Origin: JBOGEN01 sp050743265
Lineage (GTDB): Bacteria > Actinomycetota > Actinomycetes > JBOGEN01
Direction: 5' to 3'
Length of the DNA: 14,688 nt
NCBI GenBank assembly: GCA_050743265.1
Contig: JBOGEN010000060.1
Location: 1 to 14,688, forward strand
In this document: one piece after another, positions 1 through 8,245 of the stretch
Numbering within the stretch: position 1 is the first letter of the stretch
Layout: each line of letters opens with the position of its first letter
Program-made: the position numbers and the translations under genes
Notes under the pieces: model-generated
Seen by the model: only the letters and a program-made list of their open reading frames with translations
The model's database searches: none
Told to the model about the DNA's origin: nothing

Positions 1-3000
1 TCATCGTGCGGGCGACGCCGGCAGCCACCTCGACCTCGAACGACAGCCCGCGCGTCTCGGCCTCGTGTCGGAACGGCCGGGCGATCGATTCGAGCACGCC
101 GCCGACTACGATATCCTCGGCGTCCACCGTGACGGTGCCGGAGTCGATCTTCGTGAGGTCGAGGATGTCGCTGATGAGGTTGAGGAGATCGGTGCCGGCG
201 CCGTGGATGGTGCGGGCGAACTCGACCTGCTTGCCGGTGAGATTGCGCTCCGGGTTCTCGGCGAGCTGCTGGCCGAGGATCAGGATGCTGTTCAGCGGCG
301 TCCGCAGCTCGTGCGACATGTTCGCGAGGAACTCGGACTTGTACTTGCTCGACAGCGCGAGCTGCTCGGCGCGGTCCTCGAGCGTCCGCCGGGCCTGCTC
401 GATCTCGGAGTTCTTGATCTCGATGGACCGGTTCTGGTCCGCGAGCAGCGTGGCCTTCTCCTCGAGCTCGGCGTTCGTGTGCTGCAGCTCCTCCTGCTGC
501 TGCTGGAGCAGCTCCTCGCTCGCCTTGAGGGTGGCGGCCTGCTGCTCGAGCTCGGCGTTGGACTTGCGCAGCTCCTCCTGCTGCGACTCGAGCTCCTCCG
601 ACTTCTCCTGCAGCTCCTCGGTGAGCCGCTGGGACTCGGAGAGCAGCTCCTCCGTACGCGAGCTCGCGATGATGGCGTTCAAGGTGACCCCGATGGACTC
701 CATCAGCTGGTCGAGGAACGCCACCTGGACGTCGCTGAACGGGCTGAACGTGGCCAGCTCGATGACGCCGAGGACACGCTCCTCGAACACGATCGGCAGC
801 ACGATGATGTTCGCAGGTGCCGCCTCGCCGAGCCCGGAGACGACCCGCACGTAGTCCGGTGGTGCCTGGGTGACGAGGATCGGCTGGCGCTCCAGCGCGG
901 CCTGCCCGATGAGCCCCTCCCCCGGCGCGAACCTGTTCGACAGGTTCTTGCGGGTCGCATAGCCGTACGAGGCGATCAGCCGGAGCGTGCCCCTGGCCTC
1001 GCTCGCCTCGGCGGCCCCGTCGACACCACCGTGTGCCCCCGCGCCGCGGGCGCGGGCACCGTTGCCCGAGGCGCCCGGTGACCCGGTCAGCTCACCCTCG
1101 GTGAGGAAGAACGCGCCGTGCTGGGCGGAGGCCACCGGGGTGAGCTCGCTCATGATCATGCTGGCCACGTCGAGGACGTCCCGCCGCCCCTGCATGAGCC
1201 CGGTGATGCGGGCGAGGTTCGTCTTGAGCCAGTCCTGCTCGGTGTTCTCCCGGGTCGTCTCGCGAAGGTTCGCGATCATCTGGTTGATGTTGTCCTTGAG
1301 GTCGGCGACCTCGCCGGACGCGTCCACCGCGATCTGCCGGGTCAGGTCACCCGTCGTCACCGCCGTGGAGACCTCCGAGATCGCGCGCAGCTGCGTGGTC
1401 AGCGTGCCCGCGAGCTGGTTCACGTTCTCGGTGAGCTTCTTCCACGTCCCGGAGACGCCCTCCACCTCGGCCTGCCCGCCGAGGCGCCCCTCGGTGCCCA
1501 CCTCGCGGGCCACCCGGGTCACCTCCGCGGCGAACGCGGAGAGCTGGTCGACCATCGTGTTGATCGTGGTCTTCAGCGCGAGGATCTCGCCGCGTGCGTC
1601 CACGTCGATCTTCTTCGTCAGGTCACCCTGCGCGACCGCGGTGGTGACCAGCGCGATGGACCGCACCTGGTTGGTCAGGTTGTTGGCCATCGAGTTGACG
1701 TTGTCGGTGAGGTCCTTCCACGTCCCCGCCACGTTCGGGACGCGGGCCTGTCCACCCAGCTGCCCCTCGGTGCCCACCTCGCGGGCCACCCGGGTCACCT
1801 CGTCGGCGAAGGCACGCAGTGTGTCGACCATCGTGTTGATGGTCTGGGCCAGCGCCGCGACCTCGCCCTTGGCCTCGACCGAGATCTTGCCGGACAGGTC
1901 GCCGCGGGCGACCGCCGTGGACACGATCGCGATGGACCGCACCTGGCTGGTGAGGTTGCTCGCCATCGAGTTGACGTTGTCGGTGAGGTCCTTCCACGTC
2001 CCCGAGACCCCGCGGACCAGGGCCTGGCCGCCGAGGCGTCCCTCGGTACCCACCTCGCGGGCCACCCGGGTCACCTCGTCCGCGAACGAGGACAGCTGGT
2101 CGACCATCGTGTTGATCGTGCTCTTGAGCTCGAGGATCTCGCCCCGGGCGTCCACCGTGATCTTCTGCGACAGGTCACCCTGCGCCACCGCCGTGGTGAC
2201 CTGGGCGATGTTGCGCACCTGGGTGGTGAGGTTGTTGCCCATCACGTTGACGGACTCGGTCAGCGCCTTCCACGTCCCGGACACGCCCTGGACGTCGGCC
2301 TGGACGCCGAGGCGCCCCTCGGTGCCCACCTCGCGGGCCACCCGGGTCACCTCGTCCGCGAACGAGGACAGCTGGTCGACCATCGTGTTCACGGTGTCCT
2401 TGAGCTCGAGGATCTCCCCCCGGGCCTCGACCGTGATCTTCTGCGACAGGTCACCCGTAGCAACGGCTGTCGCGACCTGGGCGATGTTGCGCACCTGGCT
2501 GGTCAGGTTGCCCGCCATGAAGTTGACGGAATCGGTGAGCTCGCGCCACGTACCGGACACACCGGCCACCTGGGCCTGCCCGCCGAGCTTGCCCTCGCCC
2601 CCGACCTCGCGGGCCACCCGGGTCACCTCGTCGGCGAACGAGGACAGCTGGTCGACCATCGTGTTCACGGTGTCCTTGAGCTCGAGGATCTCCCCCCGGG
2701 CGTCCACCGTGATCTTCTGCGACAGGTCACCCTGCGCCACCGCCGTGGTGACCTGGGCGATGTTGCGCACCTGGCTGGTCAGGTTGCCCGCCATCGAGTT
2801 GACGGAGTCGGTGAGGTCACGCCAGGTGCCGGACACGCCGAGCACCTCGGCCTGCCCGCCGAGCTGGCCCTCGGTGCCCACCTCGCGGGCCACCCGGGTC
2901 ACCTCGTCCGCGAACGAGGACAGCTGCTGGACCATCCGGTTGACGGTCCCCTTGAGCTCGAGCACCTCGCCCTGGACCTCGACGGTCATCGCCTTGCTGA

Positions 3001-3748
3001 GGTCACCGTTGGCCACGGCCGTCGTCACCGTGGCGATGTCGCGGACCTGGGCGGTCAGGCGTCCGGCCATCGAGTTGACCGACTCGGTCAGGTCGCGCCA
3101 GCTGCCCGACACGCCCTTCACCCGGGCCTGCCCGCCGAGCTGGCCCTCCGTGCCGACCTCGCGCGCCACGCGGGTCACCTCGGAGGTGAACTGGGAGAGC
3201 CGGTCCACCATGCTGTTCACGGTGCGGCCGATGCGGAGGAACTCCCCGCGCACCGGCTGGCCGTCGATCGTGAGGTCCATCTTGTGGGACAGGTCGCCCT
3301 CGGCGACCGCGGCGATCACCCGCCCGACCTCCGTGGTCGGCCGTACCAGGTCGTCGACGAGGGCGTTCGCTGCGGCGATGCTGTCCGACCACGCGCCCGT
3401 GGCGTCGGCCGGGTCGAGACGCTCGGTGAGTCGGCCGTCACGGCCGATCATCCGGCGTCCCCGCGACAGCTCGGCCGCGAGGTGGCGGTTACGCGCCACG
3501 ACCTCGTTGAACACCTCGGCGATCTCGCCCCACACGTCACCGTCGCCGGTGAAGCCCAGGCGCGTACGGAAGTCGCCGGCACGCACGGCGACGAGCGCCT
3601 GGAGCAGCCGGTCGGCCCGGTCCGCGTCGGAGCGCCCCCGCGAGGGCGGGGCGCTGCCGCGGCCGGACGCCGACTCCCCCGAGGACGTGGACCCTCGGGG
3701 GCTCCTGGTGCGCTCCGACTTCTGTGAGCTCATCGGGCTGGCCGTCAC
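1..3748 (-). CDS. osaA: Poly-HAMP GAF hybrid-type sensor histidine kinase, OsaA-like (C-terminus beyond window edge)
   Basis: Soluble sensor histidine kinase, presumably autophosphorylating a His in response to osmotic or general stress. The frame is open from the start to base 1 with no stop, giving about 1249 residues here. Order seen: basic Ser/Gly-rich N-terminus; a degenerate HAMP (about 50-100); a canonical HAMP and then seven 92-residue HAMP units to about 840, each with EVG(T/G)EGxLGGQA, a GDL motif and an LK..(I/V)N.M segment; a GAF domain (about 845-1021) with a Gly/Ala-rich insert near 887-917; a Glu/Gln-rich coiled coil (1022-1135); then a HisKA domain with H-box SHELRTP, phospho-acceptor His about 1146. 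I see no membrane segment. The ATPase domain and any receiver domains must lie off the left edge. Start: GTG at 3748 sits 5 nt after GGGAGG; ATG at 3733 is in frame but has no near ribosome site. The poly-HAMP layout resembles fungal group III kinases (Nik1/Os-1) and Streptomyces OsaA. The family is clear; the symbol rests on domain layout and the neighbouring osaC-like gene. Confidence 0.9.
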   Translation of the reverse strand, partial: MTASPMSSQKSERTRSPRGSTSSGESASGRGSAPPSRGRSDADRADRLLQALVAVRAGDFRTRLGFTGDGDVWGEIAEVFNEVVARNRHLAAELSRGRRMIGRDGRLTERLDPADATGAWSDSIAAANALVDDLVRPTTEVGRVIAAVAEGDLSHKMDLTIDGQPVRGEFLRIGRTVNSMVDRLSQFTSEVTRVAREVGTEGQLGGQARVKGVSGSWRDLTESVNSMAGRLTAQVRDIATVTTAVANGDLSKAMTVEVQGEVLELKGTVNRMVQQLSSFADEVTRVAREVGTEGQLGGQAEVLGVSGTWRDLTDSVNSMAGNLTSQVRNIAQVTTAVAQGDLSQKITVDARGEILELKDTVNTMVDQLSSFADEVTRVAREVGGEGKLGGQAQVAGVSGTWRELTDSVNFMAGNLTSQVRNIAQVATAVATGDLSQKITVEARGEILELKDTVNTMVDQLSSFADEVTRVAREVGTEGRLGVQADVQGVSGTWKALTESVNVMGNNLTTQVRNIAQVTTAVAQGDLSQKITVDARGEILELKSTINTMVDQLSSFADEVTRVAREVGTEGRLGGQALVRGVSGTWKDLTDNVNSMASNLTSQVRSIAIVSTAVARGDLSGKISVEAKGEVAALAQTINTMVDTLRAFADEVTRVAREVGTEGQLGGQARVPNVAGTWKDLTDNVNSMANNLTNQVRSIALVTTAVAQGDLTKKIDVDARGEILALKTTINTMVDQLSAFAAEVTRVAREVGTEGRLGGQAEVEGVSGTWKKLTENVNQLAGTLTTQLRAISEVSTAVTTGDLTRQIAVDASGEVADLKDNINQMIANLRETTRENTEQDWLKTNLARITGLMQGRRDVLDVASMIMSELTPVASAQHGAFFLTEGELTGSPGASGNGARARGAGAHGGVDGAAEASEARGTLRLIASYGYATRKNLSNRFAPGEGLIGQAALERQPILVTQAPPDYVRVVSGLGEAAPANIIVLPIVFEERVLGVIELATFSPFSDVQVAFLDQLMESIGVTLNAIIASSRTEELLSESQRLTEELQEKSEELESQQEELRKSNAELEQQAATLKASEELLQQQQEELQHTNAELEEKATLLADQNRSIEIKNSEIEQARRTLEDRAEQLALSSKYKSEFLANMSHELRTPLNSILILGQQLAENPERNLTGKQVEFARTIHGAGTDLLNLISDILDLTKIDSGTVTVDAEDIVVGGVLESIARPFRHEAETRGLSFEVEVAAGVARTM
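1249..3180 (-). repeat. Seven in-frame 276-bp HAMP-unit repeats inside osaA
   Basis: The block that begins cctcgcgggccacccgggtc on the plus strand recurs at 1501, 1777, 2053, 2329, 2605 and 2881, and in diverged form at 3157. The spacing is exactly 276 bp every time, so each unit is 92 codons with no insertion or deletion. Units in the middle of the array are nearly identical at DNA level, including synonymous positions, while the outermost units (3157 and 1501) differ more. Each unit encodes a HAMP-like parallel coiled coil with its connector. The array limits given are approximate, because the repeat phase can be chosen freely. Confidence 0.92.
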
Positions 3749-3863
3749 TGACGCCTCCCTTGGGCGACGAGTCTGGGCGGGCAGCCGCCACCCCCGGGGC
3801 GCTGCGGGCGCCAGTCTGTCACCATGAGGGTCGCCGCGACATGCGCACGAGGGAGCCCTGGGC
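3749..3863. promoter_or_regulatory. Divergent intergenic region between osaA and osaC
   Basis: This 115-bp gap must hold promoters for both divergent genes. On the minus strand GGGAGG (3759-3754) is a good ribosome site for the GTG of osaA at 3748. On the plus strand GAGGGAG (3849-3855) lies 8 nt before the TTG of osaC at 3864. I could not identify convincing -10/-35 pairs on either strand, nor a clear GTTT/GGGTAT-type stress sigma-factor promoter. Confidence 0.4.
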
Positions 3864-6470
3864 TTGGTCGGCGCCTCAGCACCATCACGGAACCGGATGA
3901 CCCTCCCTCCGGAGGGCACCTCGGTGGGTGCGGCACGTCGTCTCGTCCGGCGTGCCCTGGCCGGCTGGGGCCAGACCGACCTCGTCGACACCGCCGTCCT
4001 GCTGACGAGTGAGCTGGTCACGAACGCCGTCGTCCACGCCGGCACTGAGGTGGAGATCGGGTGCGCCGTCCGGGACGCAGCCGTGGAGGTCGAGGTCCTC
4101 GACAGGTACCCGGCCCGCGCCATGCCGCTGCTGCCGGTCGCCCCACCCCCGGACGCCGAGGGCGGCCGCGGGCTGGCCCTCGCAGCCGCGCTCGCGTCGT
4201 CCTGGGGGGTCGAGTACACCTCGACGCACAAGCGGGTCTGGTTCCGGCTCGAGCGCGGCGAGCTCGACGGGTCGCTGCTCCCCGCAGAGGGGGCAGGCCT
4301 CCCCGCCCCCCGCCGGGAGGGCGGGAGCGCCGAGGATCCGGACGCGCGCGTGGCCGTGGTCCGCACCGACGCCACCGGCCGGGTGGGGTACTGGAGCCAG
4401 GAGGCCACCAGCCTGTTCGGCTGGGCCGCGGAGGAGGTGGACGGGCGACCGCTCGCCGAGCTGGTGCACTGGCCACGGCAGGCCGGGCAGGACGGCCCCG
4501 CCGGCGCGCCCGCGGACCTCGTGCTCGGGCTCCCCCGCTGGCAGGGGACGTACGAGGTGCACTGCGCGGACGGCGAGACCCTGCCGGTCTTCGCCGTCCA
4601 CGTGCGGACCGGGTCCGGCCAGGGCGACCGTGCCGCGGTCTGCCTGATGGTCGCCGAGCAGCACCGCTGGGTGCTCGGGGCATCCATTGTCCGCCAGAAG
4701 GTGCCCATCCGCGGGGCAGCGCCCGACCCTGGCGGCCCGTCGCTCACCCGGGAGGCGCCCGCGAGCCCAGGCGAGCCCCACGAGCGGCAGGTGGGCGACC
4801 CGCTGCCGCGGTCCGGCGCCGACCCCATGCACCGACCGACCGGCGGCGCGCTGTCCGGGGACGGCGTCGACACCCTGCTGGGGCGGCTGGCCGAGCGTGG
4901 CCGGGACCTCCTCGACGGGGATGCGGCGTACGCGCTGCTCTCGACCGAGGACGACGACCTGCTCGAGGTCCGCGCGTCCACCGGGCTGGGGCATCGCGCG
5001 ACGGGCCGCTACGTCGTCGTGGAAAGCCTCGACGACCTGCCCGGCGGTTCCTCGTCGGTGCCGGTGATCCGCCACGACGACGCCGGGCACACCCCCGTCC
5101 TGCGGGAGACCGGCATGCAGTCGCTCGTCGCCGTCCCGCTGACCGTCGAGGACCGGGTCATCGGCTCGCTCGGGGTGGCCGCCCGGGAGACCGACCGGTT
5201 CGTCACCGACGACGTGGTCCGGCTGCAGAGCCTGGCCGACCAGGTGGCGCTCTCCGTGGAGGGCGCGCGGCTGACCGAGCTGGACCGGCGCAGGCGGGGC
5301 TGGCTGGGCTTCCTCGCCGAGGCCAGCGACCTCCTCGCCGGGACCCTCGACCCCGACATGACCATGGCGATGGTGGCGCAGCTCGTCGTACCGCGGCTCG
5401 CACGGTGGTGCGCCATCCATGCCCTGGACGACTCCGGCGGGCGACTGGCGTACGTCTGGCACGAGGACGAGAGCCGGGTGGACGGTCTGCGCGCGGCCCT
5501 GTCCGCGCTCCCCCCGCCCGGGACGTCGGCCGCGGGACGGCGGCCCTCCGTCGTGGTGTGGCCGGACGGCGACGCCGTGCTCACGGTGTCCCTCGCCGCC
5601 CGGGGCCGCCGCATCGGCACGCTGACGCTCGGGCGTCCCGGCGTGATGCGGTTCCGCCAGGACGACGTCGAGCTCGTCGAGGACCTGGCCCGCCGCGCCG
5701 GCCTCGCCCTGGACAACGCCCGGCTGTACGCGGACCGGACGCAGGCGAACCGCGCCCTGCAGCGCAGCCTGCTGCCGCCGCGGCTGCCGGACGTGCCCGG
5801 CTGCGACGTGGGTGTCGCGTACGCAGCTGCCGGTGAGGGCAACGAGGTCGGTGGGGACTTCTACGACCTGTTCCCGGTCCGGGAGGGCCGGTGGGGCTTC
5901 GCCGTCGGCGACGTGTGCGGCAAGGGTGCCGAGGCCGCGGCGGTCACCGGCCTCGCCCGGCACGCCCTGCGCCTGCTCGGACGCAAGGGTGACCCGCTTC
6001 CTGACGTGCTCGCCCAGCTCAACGAGGCAGTCCTCGAGGAGGCCGGGGGCGAGCGTTTCATCACGCTGCTCTACGGCGAGATCGAGCCGAGCCGGGACGG
6101 TGGGGCACGGATCGAGTTCGTGAGCGCGGGGCACCCGCTGCCGATGCGGGTCCAGCCGGACGGCACGGTGATCACCATCGGCAACCCCCAGACGCTGCTC
6201 GGCGTGCTGCCGGGCGAGACCTTCCGTACCGAGGAGTGCTGGCTCGCCCCGGGTGAGGCGTTCGTGGCGGTGACGGACGGCGTGATCGAGCGGCGCGAGG
6301 ACGGCGAGATGTTCGGGGAGTCCGGGCTGGTCCGGGTGCTCTCCGAGACACCCGGCCTGCCCGCGTCCGCGGTCGCCGACCGGGTCGAGTCTGCCGTGCT
6401 CGCCTACCACCCGAGCACGCCGCGGGACGACATGGCGGTGCTCGTCATCCGCGCCCTGACCACAGGCTGA
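3864..6470 (+). CDS. osaC: RsbW-type ATPase / PAS / GAF / GAF / SpoIIE (PP2C) serine phosphatase, OsaC-like
   Basis: Cytosolic regulator predicted to act in sigma-factor partner switching by phosphorylating and/or dephosphorylating anti-sigma antagonists. Domains: HATPase_c_2 at about 12-130 (N-box ELVTNAVVHAG with N54; G-box GGRGLAL at 100-106); PAS at about 160-265 (GRVGYWSQEATSLFGW); a Pro-rich linker (270-325); GAF1 about 335-470; GAF2 about 483-625; SpoIIE PP2C about 635-865. The phosphatase metal ligands look intact: D665 in GGDFYD, D683 in GDVCGKG, D805 in TDGVIE, D855/D856 in RDDMAV. Start: TTG at 3864 has a strong ribosome site (GAGGGAG, 8 nt spacing). ATG at 3897 (residue 12) has a weak site but sits closer to where the ATPase fold begins. 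It is divergent from the HAMP kinase, as recalled for osaC/osaA of Streptomyces coelicolor, where OsaC helps return SigB to basal level after osmotic shock. Domain calls are solid; the exact targets are inferred. Confidence 0.9.
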   Translation: MVGASAPSRNRMTLPPEGTSVGAARRLVRRALAGWGQTDLVDTAVLLTSELVTNAVVHAGTEVEIGCAVRDAAVEVEVLDRYPARAMPLLPVAPPPDAEGGRGLALAAALASSWGVEYTSTHKRVWFRLERGELDGSLLPAEGAGLPAPRREGGSAEDPDARVAVVRTDATGRVGYWSQEATSLFGWAAEEVDGRPLAELVHWPRQAGQDGPAGAPADLVLGLPRWQGTYEVHCADGETLPVFAVHVRTGSGQGDRAAVCLMVAEQHRWVLGASIVRQKVPIRGAAPDPGGPSLTREAPASPGEPHERQVGDPLPRSGADPMHRPTGGALSGDGVDTLLGRLAERGRDLLDGDAAYALLSTEDDDLLEVRASTGLGHRATGRYVVVESLDDLPGGSSSVPVIRHDDAGHTPVLRETGMQSLVAVPLTVEDRVIGSLGVAARETDRFVTDDVVRLQSLADQVALSVEGARLTELDRRRRGWLGFLAEASDLLAGTLDPDMTMAMVAQLVVPRLARWCAIHALDDSGGRLAYVWHEDESRVDGLRAALSALPPPGTSAAGRRPSVVVWPDGDAVLTVSLAARGRRIGTLTLGRPGVMRFRQDDVELVEDLARRAGLALDNARLYADRTQANRALQRSLLPPRLPDVPGCDVGVAYAAAGEGNEVGGDFYDLFPVREGRWGFAVGDVCGKGAEAAAVTGLARHALRLLGRKGDPLPDVLAQLNEAVLEEAGGERFITLLYGEIEPSRDGGARIEFVSAGHPLPMRVQPDGTVITIGNPQTLLGVLPGETFRTEECWLAPGEAFVAVTDGVIERREDGEMFGESGLVRVLSETPGLPASAVADRVESAVLAYHPSTPRDDMAVLVIRALTTG

Positions 6471-6501
6471 GCGCGGCACAGCGGCCGGGCGCGCCGGACC
6501 T

Positions 6502-6518
6502 CGAGGTCAGAGACCTCG
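6502..6518. terminator. Small hairpin between convergent osaC and rnj
   Basis: CGAGGTC and GACCTCG form a perfect 7-bp stem around a 3-nt loop. It lies in the 89-bp gap where osaC (plus) and rnj (minus) converge, so it could end transcripts from both sides. No T-run follows on either strand, as is common in actinobacteria. The stem is short, so its function is tentative. Confidence 0.35.
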
Positions 6519-6523
6519 CCGAC

Positions 6524-6574
6524 GGTCAGGCTCCGACGACGGTCAGGCTCCGACGACGGTCAGACTTCGACGAT
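6524..6574 (-). repeat. Three 17-bp tandem repeats covering the 3' end and stop of rnj
   Basis: On the plus strand, ggtcaggctccgacgac occurs twice exactly (6524-6540 and 6541-6557) and once diverged (6558-6574). The third copy contains the last codons of rnj and its TGA stop (6562-6560). Each further copy re-creates a TGA 17 nt downstream on the minus strand (6545-6543 and 6528-6526), so the three stops lie in three different frames. Confidence 0.85.
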
Positions 6575-8245
6575 CACAGGCACGATCATCGGGCGGCGCC
6601 GGTGGGTGTCGCTCACCCACTTGCCGACCGTACGCCGGACAAGCTGCTGCAGCTGGCGGATGTCGCTCACCCCGTCGGCCGCCGCCGAGGCGAGGGCCTC
6701 CTCGATCCGCGGGCGGACGGCGTCGAACACGCGGTCCTGGTCCGCGAACCCGCGGGCGTGGATCTCCGGGCCGCCGACGACCTTGCCGGTACCCGAGTCG
6801 ACCACGACGACGACCGAGACAAACCCCTCCTCGCCGAGGATGCGGCGGTCCTTGAGGGACTCCTCGCTGACGTCGCCCACGCCCAACCCGTCCACGTACA
6901 CGTAGCCGCAGGGGACCGCGCCGACGATCCGCGCGCGGCCGTCCACGAGGTCGACGACCACGCCGTCCTCTGCGAGCACGATGTTCTCCGGCGGTACGCC
7001 GGTCTGCTCGGCGAGCCGGGCGTGCGCGCGCAGGTGCCGGTACTCGCCGTGCACCGGCATGAGGTTGCTCGGCTGAACGAGGTTGAGCACGTAGAGCAGC
7101 TCGCCCGCGGGCGCGTGCCCGCTCACGTGCACGAGCGCGTTGCCCTTGTGCACGACCCGCGCCCCCCACCGGGTGAGCCCGTTGACGACGCGGAAGACGG
7201 CGTTCTCGTTGCCGGGGATGAGCGAGGAGGCGAGCACGACCGTGTCGCCCTCGGCGATGCGGATCTGGTGGTCGCGGCTGGCCATCCGCGACAGGGCAGC
7301 GAGCGGCTCGCCCTGCGACCCGGTGCAGACGAGCACGACCTCCTCGGGCGGCAGGTCGTCGAGCGTCTTCGGGTCGACGAGCAGGTTGTCGGGGACGTGG
7401 AGGTAGCCGAGGTCGCGCGCGACGTTCATGTTGCGCACCATCGACCTGCCCACGAAGGCCACCTTGCGGCGGTGGTGCGCCGCCGCGTCGATGACCTGCT
7501 GCACGCGGTGGATGTGGCTCGCGAAGCAGGCGACGATGACGCGCTTGCTCGCCTCCTCGAACATCTGGTGCAGCACCGGCGAGATCTCCTGCTCGCTGGT
7601 GACGAAACCCGGCACCTCGGCGTTCGTCGAGTCGGACAGCAGCAGGTCGACGCCCTCGCTGCCGAGCCGGGAGAAGCCGCCGAGGTCGGTGAGCCGACCG
7701 TCGAGCGGCAGCTGGTCCATCTTGAAGTCGCCGGTGTGCAGCACCAGGCCGGCCGGCGTACGGATGGCGACCGCGAGCGCGTCCGGGATCGAGTGGTTGA
7801 CCGACAGGAACTCGCAGTCGAACGGGCCGATCCGCTCCCGCTCCCCTTCGGAGACCTGCAGCGTGTACGGCTCGATGCGGTGCTCGCGCAGCTTCGCGTC
7901 CAGCAGCGCCAGGGTGAGGCGGGACCCGATCACGGGGATGTCGGAGCGTTGGCGGAGCAGGTACGGCACGGCACCGATGTGGTCCTCGTGCGCGTGCGTG
8001 AGCACGATGCCGTCGATGTCGCCCAGCCGGTCCCTGAGGTAGTCGAAGTCCGGCAGGATCAGGTCAACACCGGGTTGCTCGGGCTCGGGGAAGAGCACGC
8101 CGCAGTCCACGACGAGCAGACGCCCGGCGAACTCGAACACGGTCATGTTGCGGCCGATCTCGCCGAGCCCGCCCAGGGCCACCACGCGCAGCCCGTGCTC
8201 CGGTAGAGCCGGGGGCAGTCCGAGCTCTGGGTGCGGGTGGCTCAC
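6560..8245 (-). CDS. rnj: Ribonuclease J (metallo-beta-lactamase / beta-CASP RNase)
   Basis: 561-residue zinc-dependent ribonuclease with 5'-3' exonuclease and endonuclease activity in mRNA turnover and rRNA maturation. Visible motifs: GGLGEIGRN near residues 25-33, the metallo-beta-lactamase signature HAHEDH (84-89), H151 and D173 in HTGDFKMD as further metal ligands, and the beta-CASP/C-terminal metal-site region containing HVSGHAPAGE and MPVHGEYRHL. Length fits the actinobacterial family. The GTG start at 8245 overlaps the TGA of dapA in a GTGA junction, so translational coupling with dapA is likely. The order thyX-dapA-rnj is the same as Rv2754c-Rv2753c-Rv2752c of M. tuberculosis. Its stop lies inside a 17-bp tandem repeat. 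Identification is secure. Confidence 0.97.
   Translation of the reverse strand: MSHPHPELGLPPALPEHGLRVVALGGLGEIGRNMTVFEFAGRLLVVDCGVLFPEPEQPGVDLILPDFDYLRDRLGDIDGIVLTHAHEDHIGAVPYLLRQRSDIPVIGSRLTLALLDAKLREHRIEPYTLQVSEGERERIGPFDCEFLSVNHSIPDALAVAIRTPAGLVLHTGDFKMDQLPLDGRLTDLGGFSRLGSEGVDLLLSDSTNAEVPGFVTSEQEISPVLHQMFEEASKRVIVACFASHIHRVQQVIDAAAHHRRKVAFVGRSMVRNMNVARDLGYLHVPDNLLVDPKTLDDLPPEEVVLVCTGSQGEPLAALSRMASRDHQIRIAEGDTVVLASSLIPGNENAVFRVVNGLTRWGARVVHKGNALVHVSGHAPAGELLYVLNLVQPSNLMPVHGEYRHLRAHARLAEQTGVPPENIVLAEDGVVVDLVDGRARIVGAVPCGYVYVDGLGVGDVSEESLKDRRILGEEGFVSVVVVVDSGTGKVVGGPEIHARGFADQDRVFDAVRPRIEEALASAAADGVSDIRQLQQLVRRTVGKWVSDTHRRRPMIVPVIVEV

Noticed and set aside
987..3827. Very long plus-strand open frames (987-3827 and 1118-3727) opposite the HAMP kinase
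   Set aside because: They are antisense to a clear poly-HAMP protein, have Arg/Ser- or His/Leu-rich repetitive composition without known domains, and their periodicity simply mirrors the 276-bp repeats.
3885..6479. 864-codon minus-strand open frame opposite osaC
   Set aside because: A shadow of the PP2C gene; Arg/Gly/His-rich composition without motifs, while the plus strand has intact ATPase, GAF and phosphatase motifs.
6602..8206. Long plus-strand open frame opposite rnj
   Set aside because: Low-stop artefact of high GC; the minus strand encodes a textbook RNase J.
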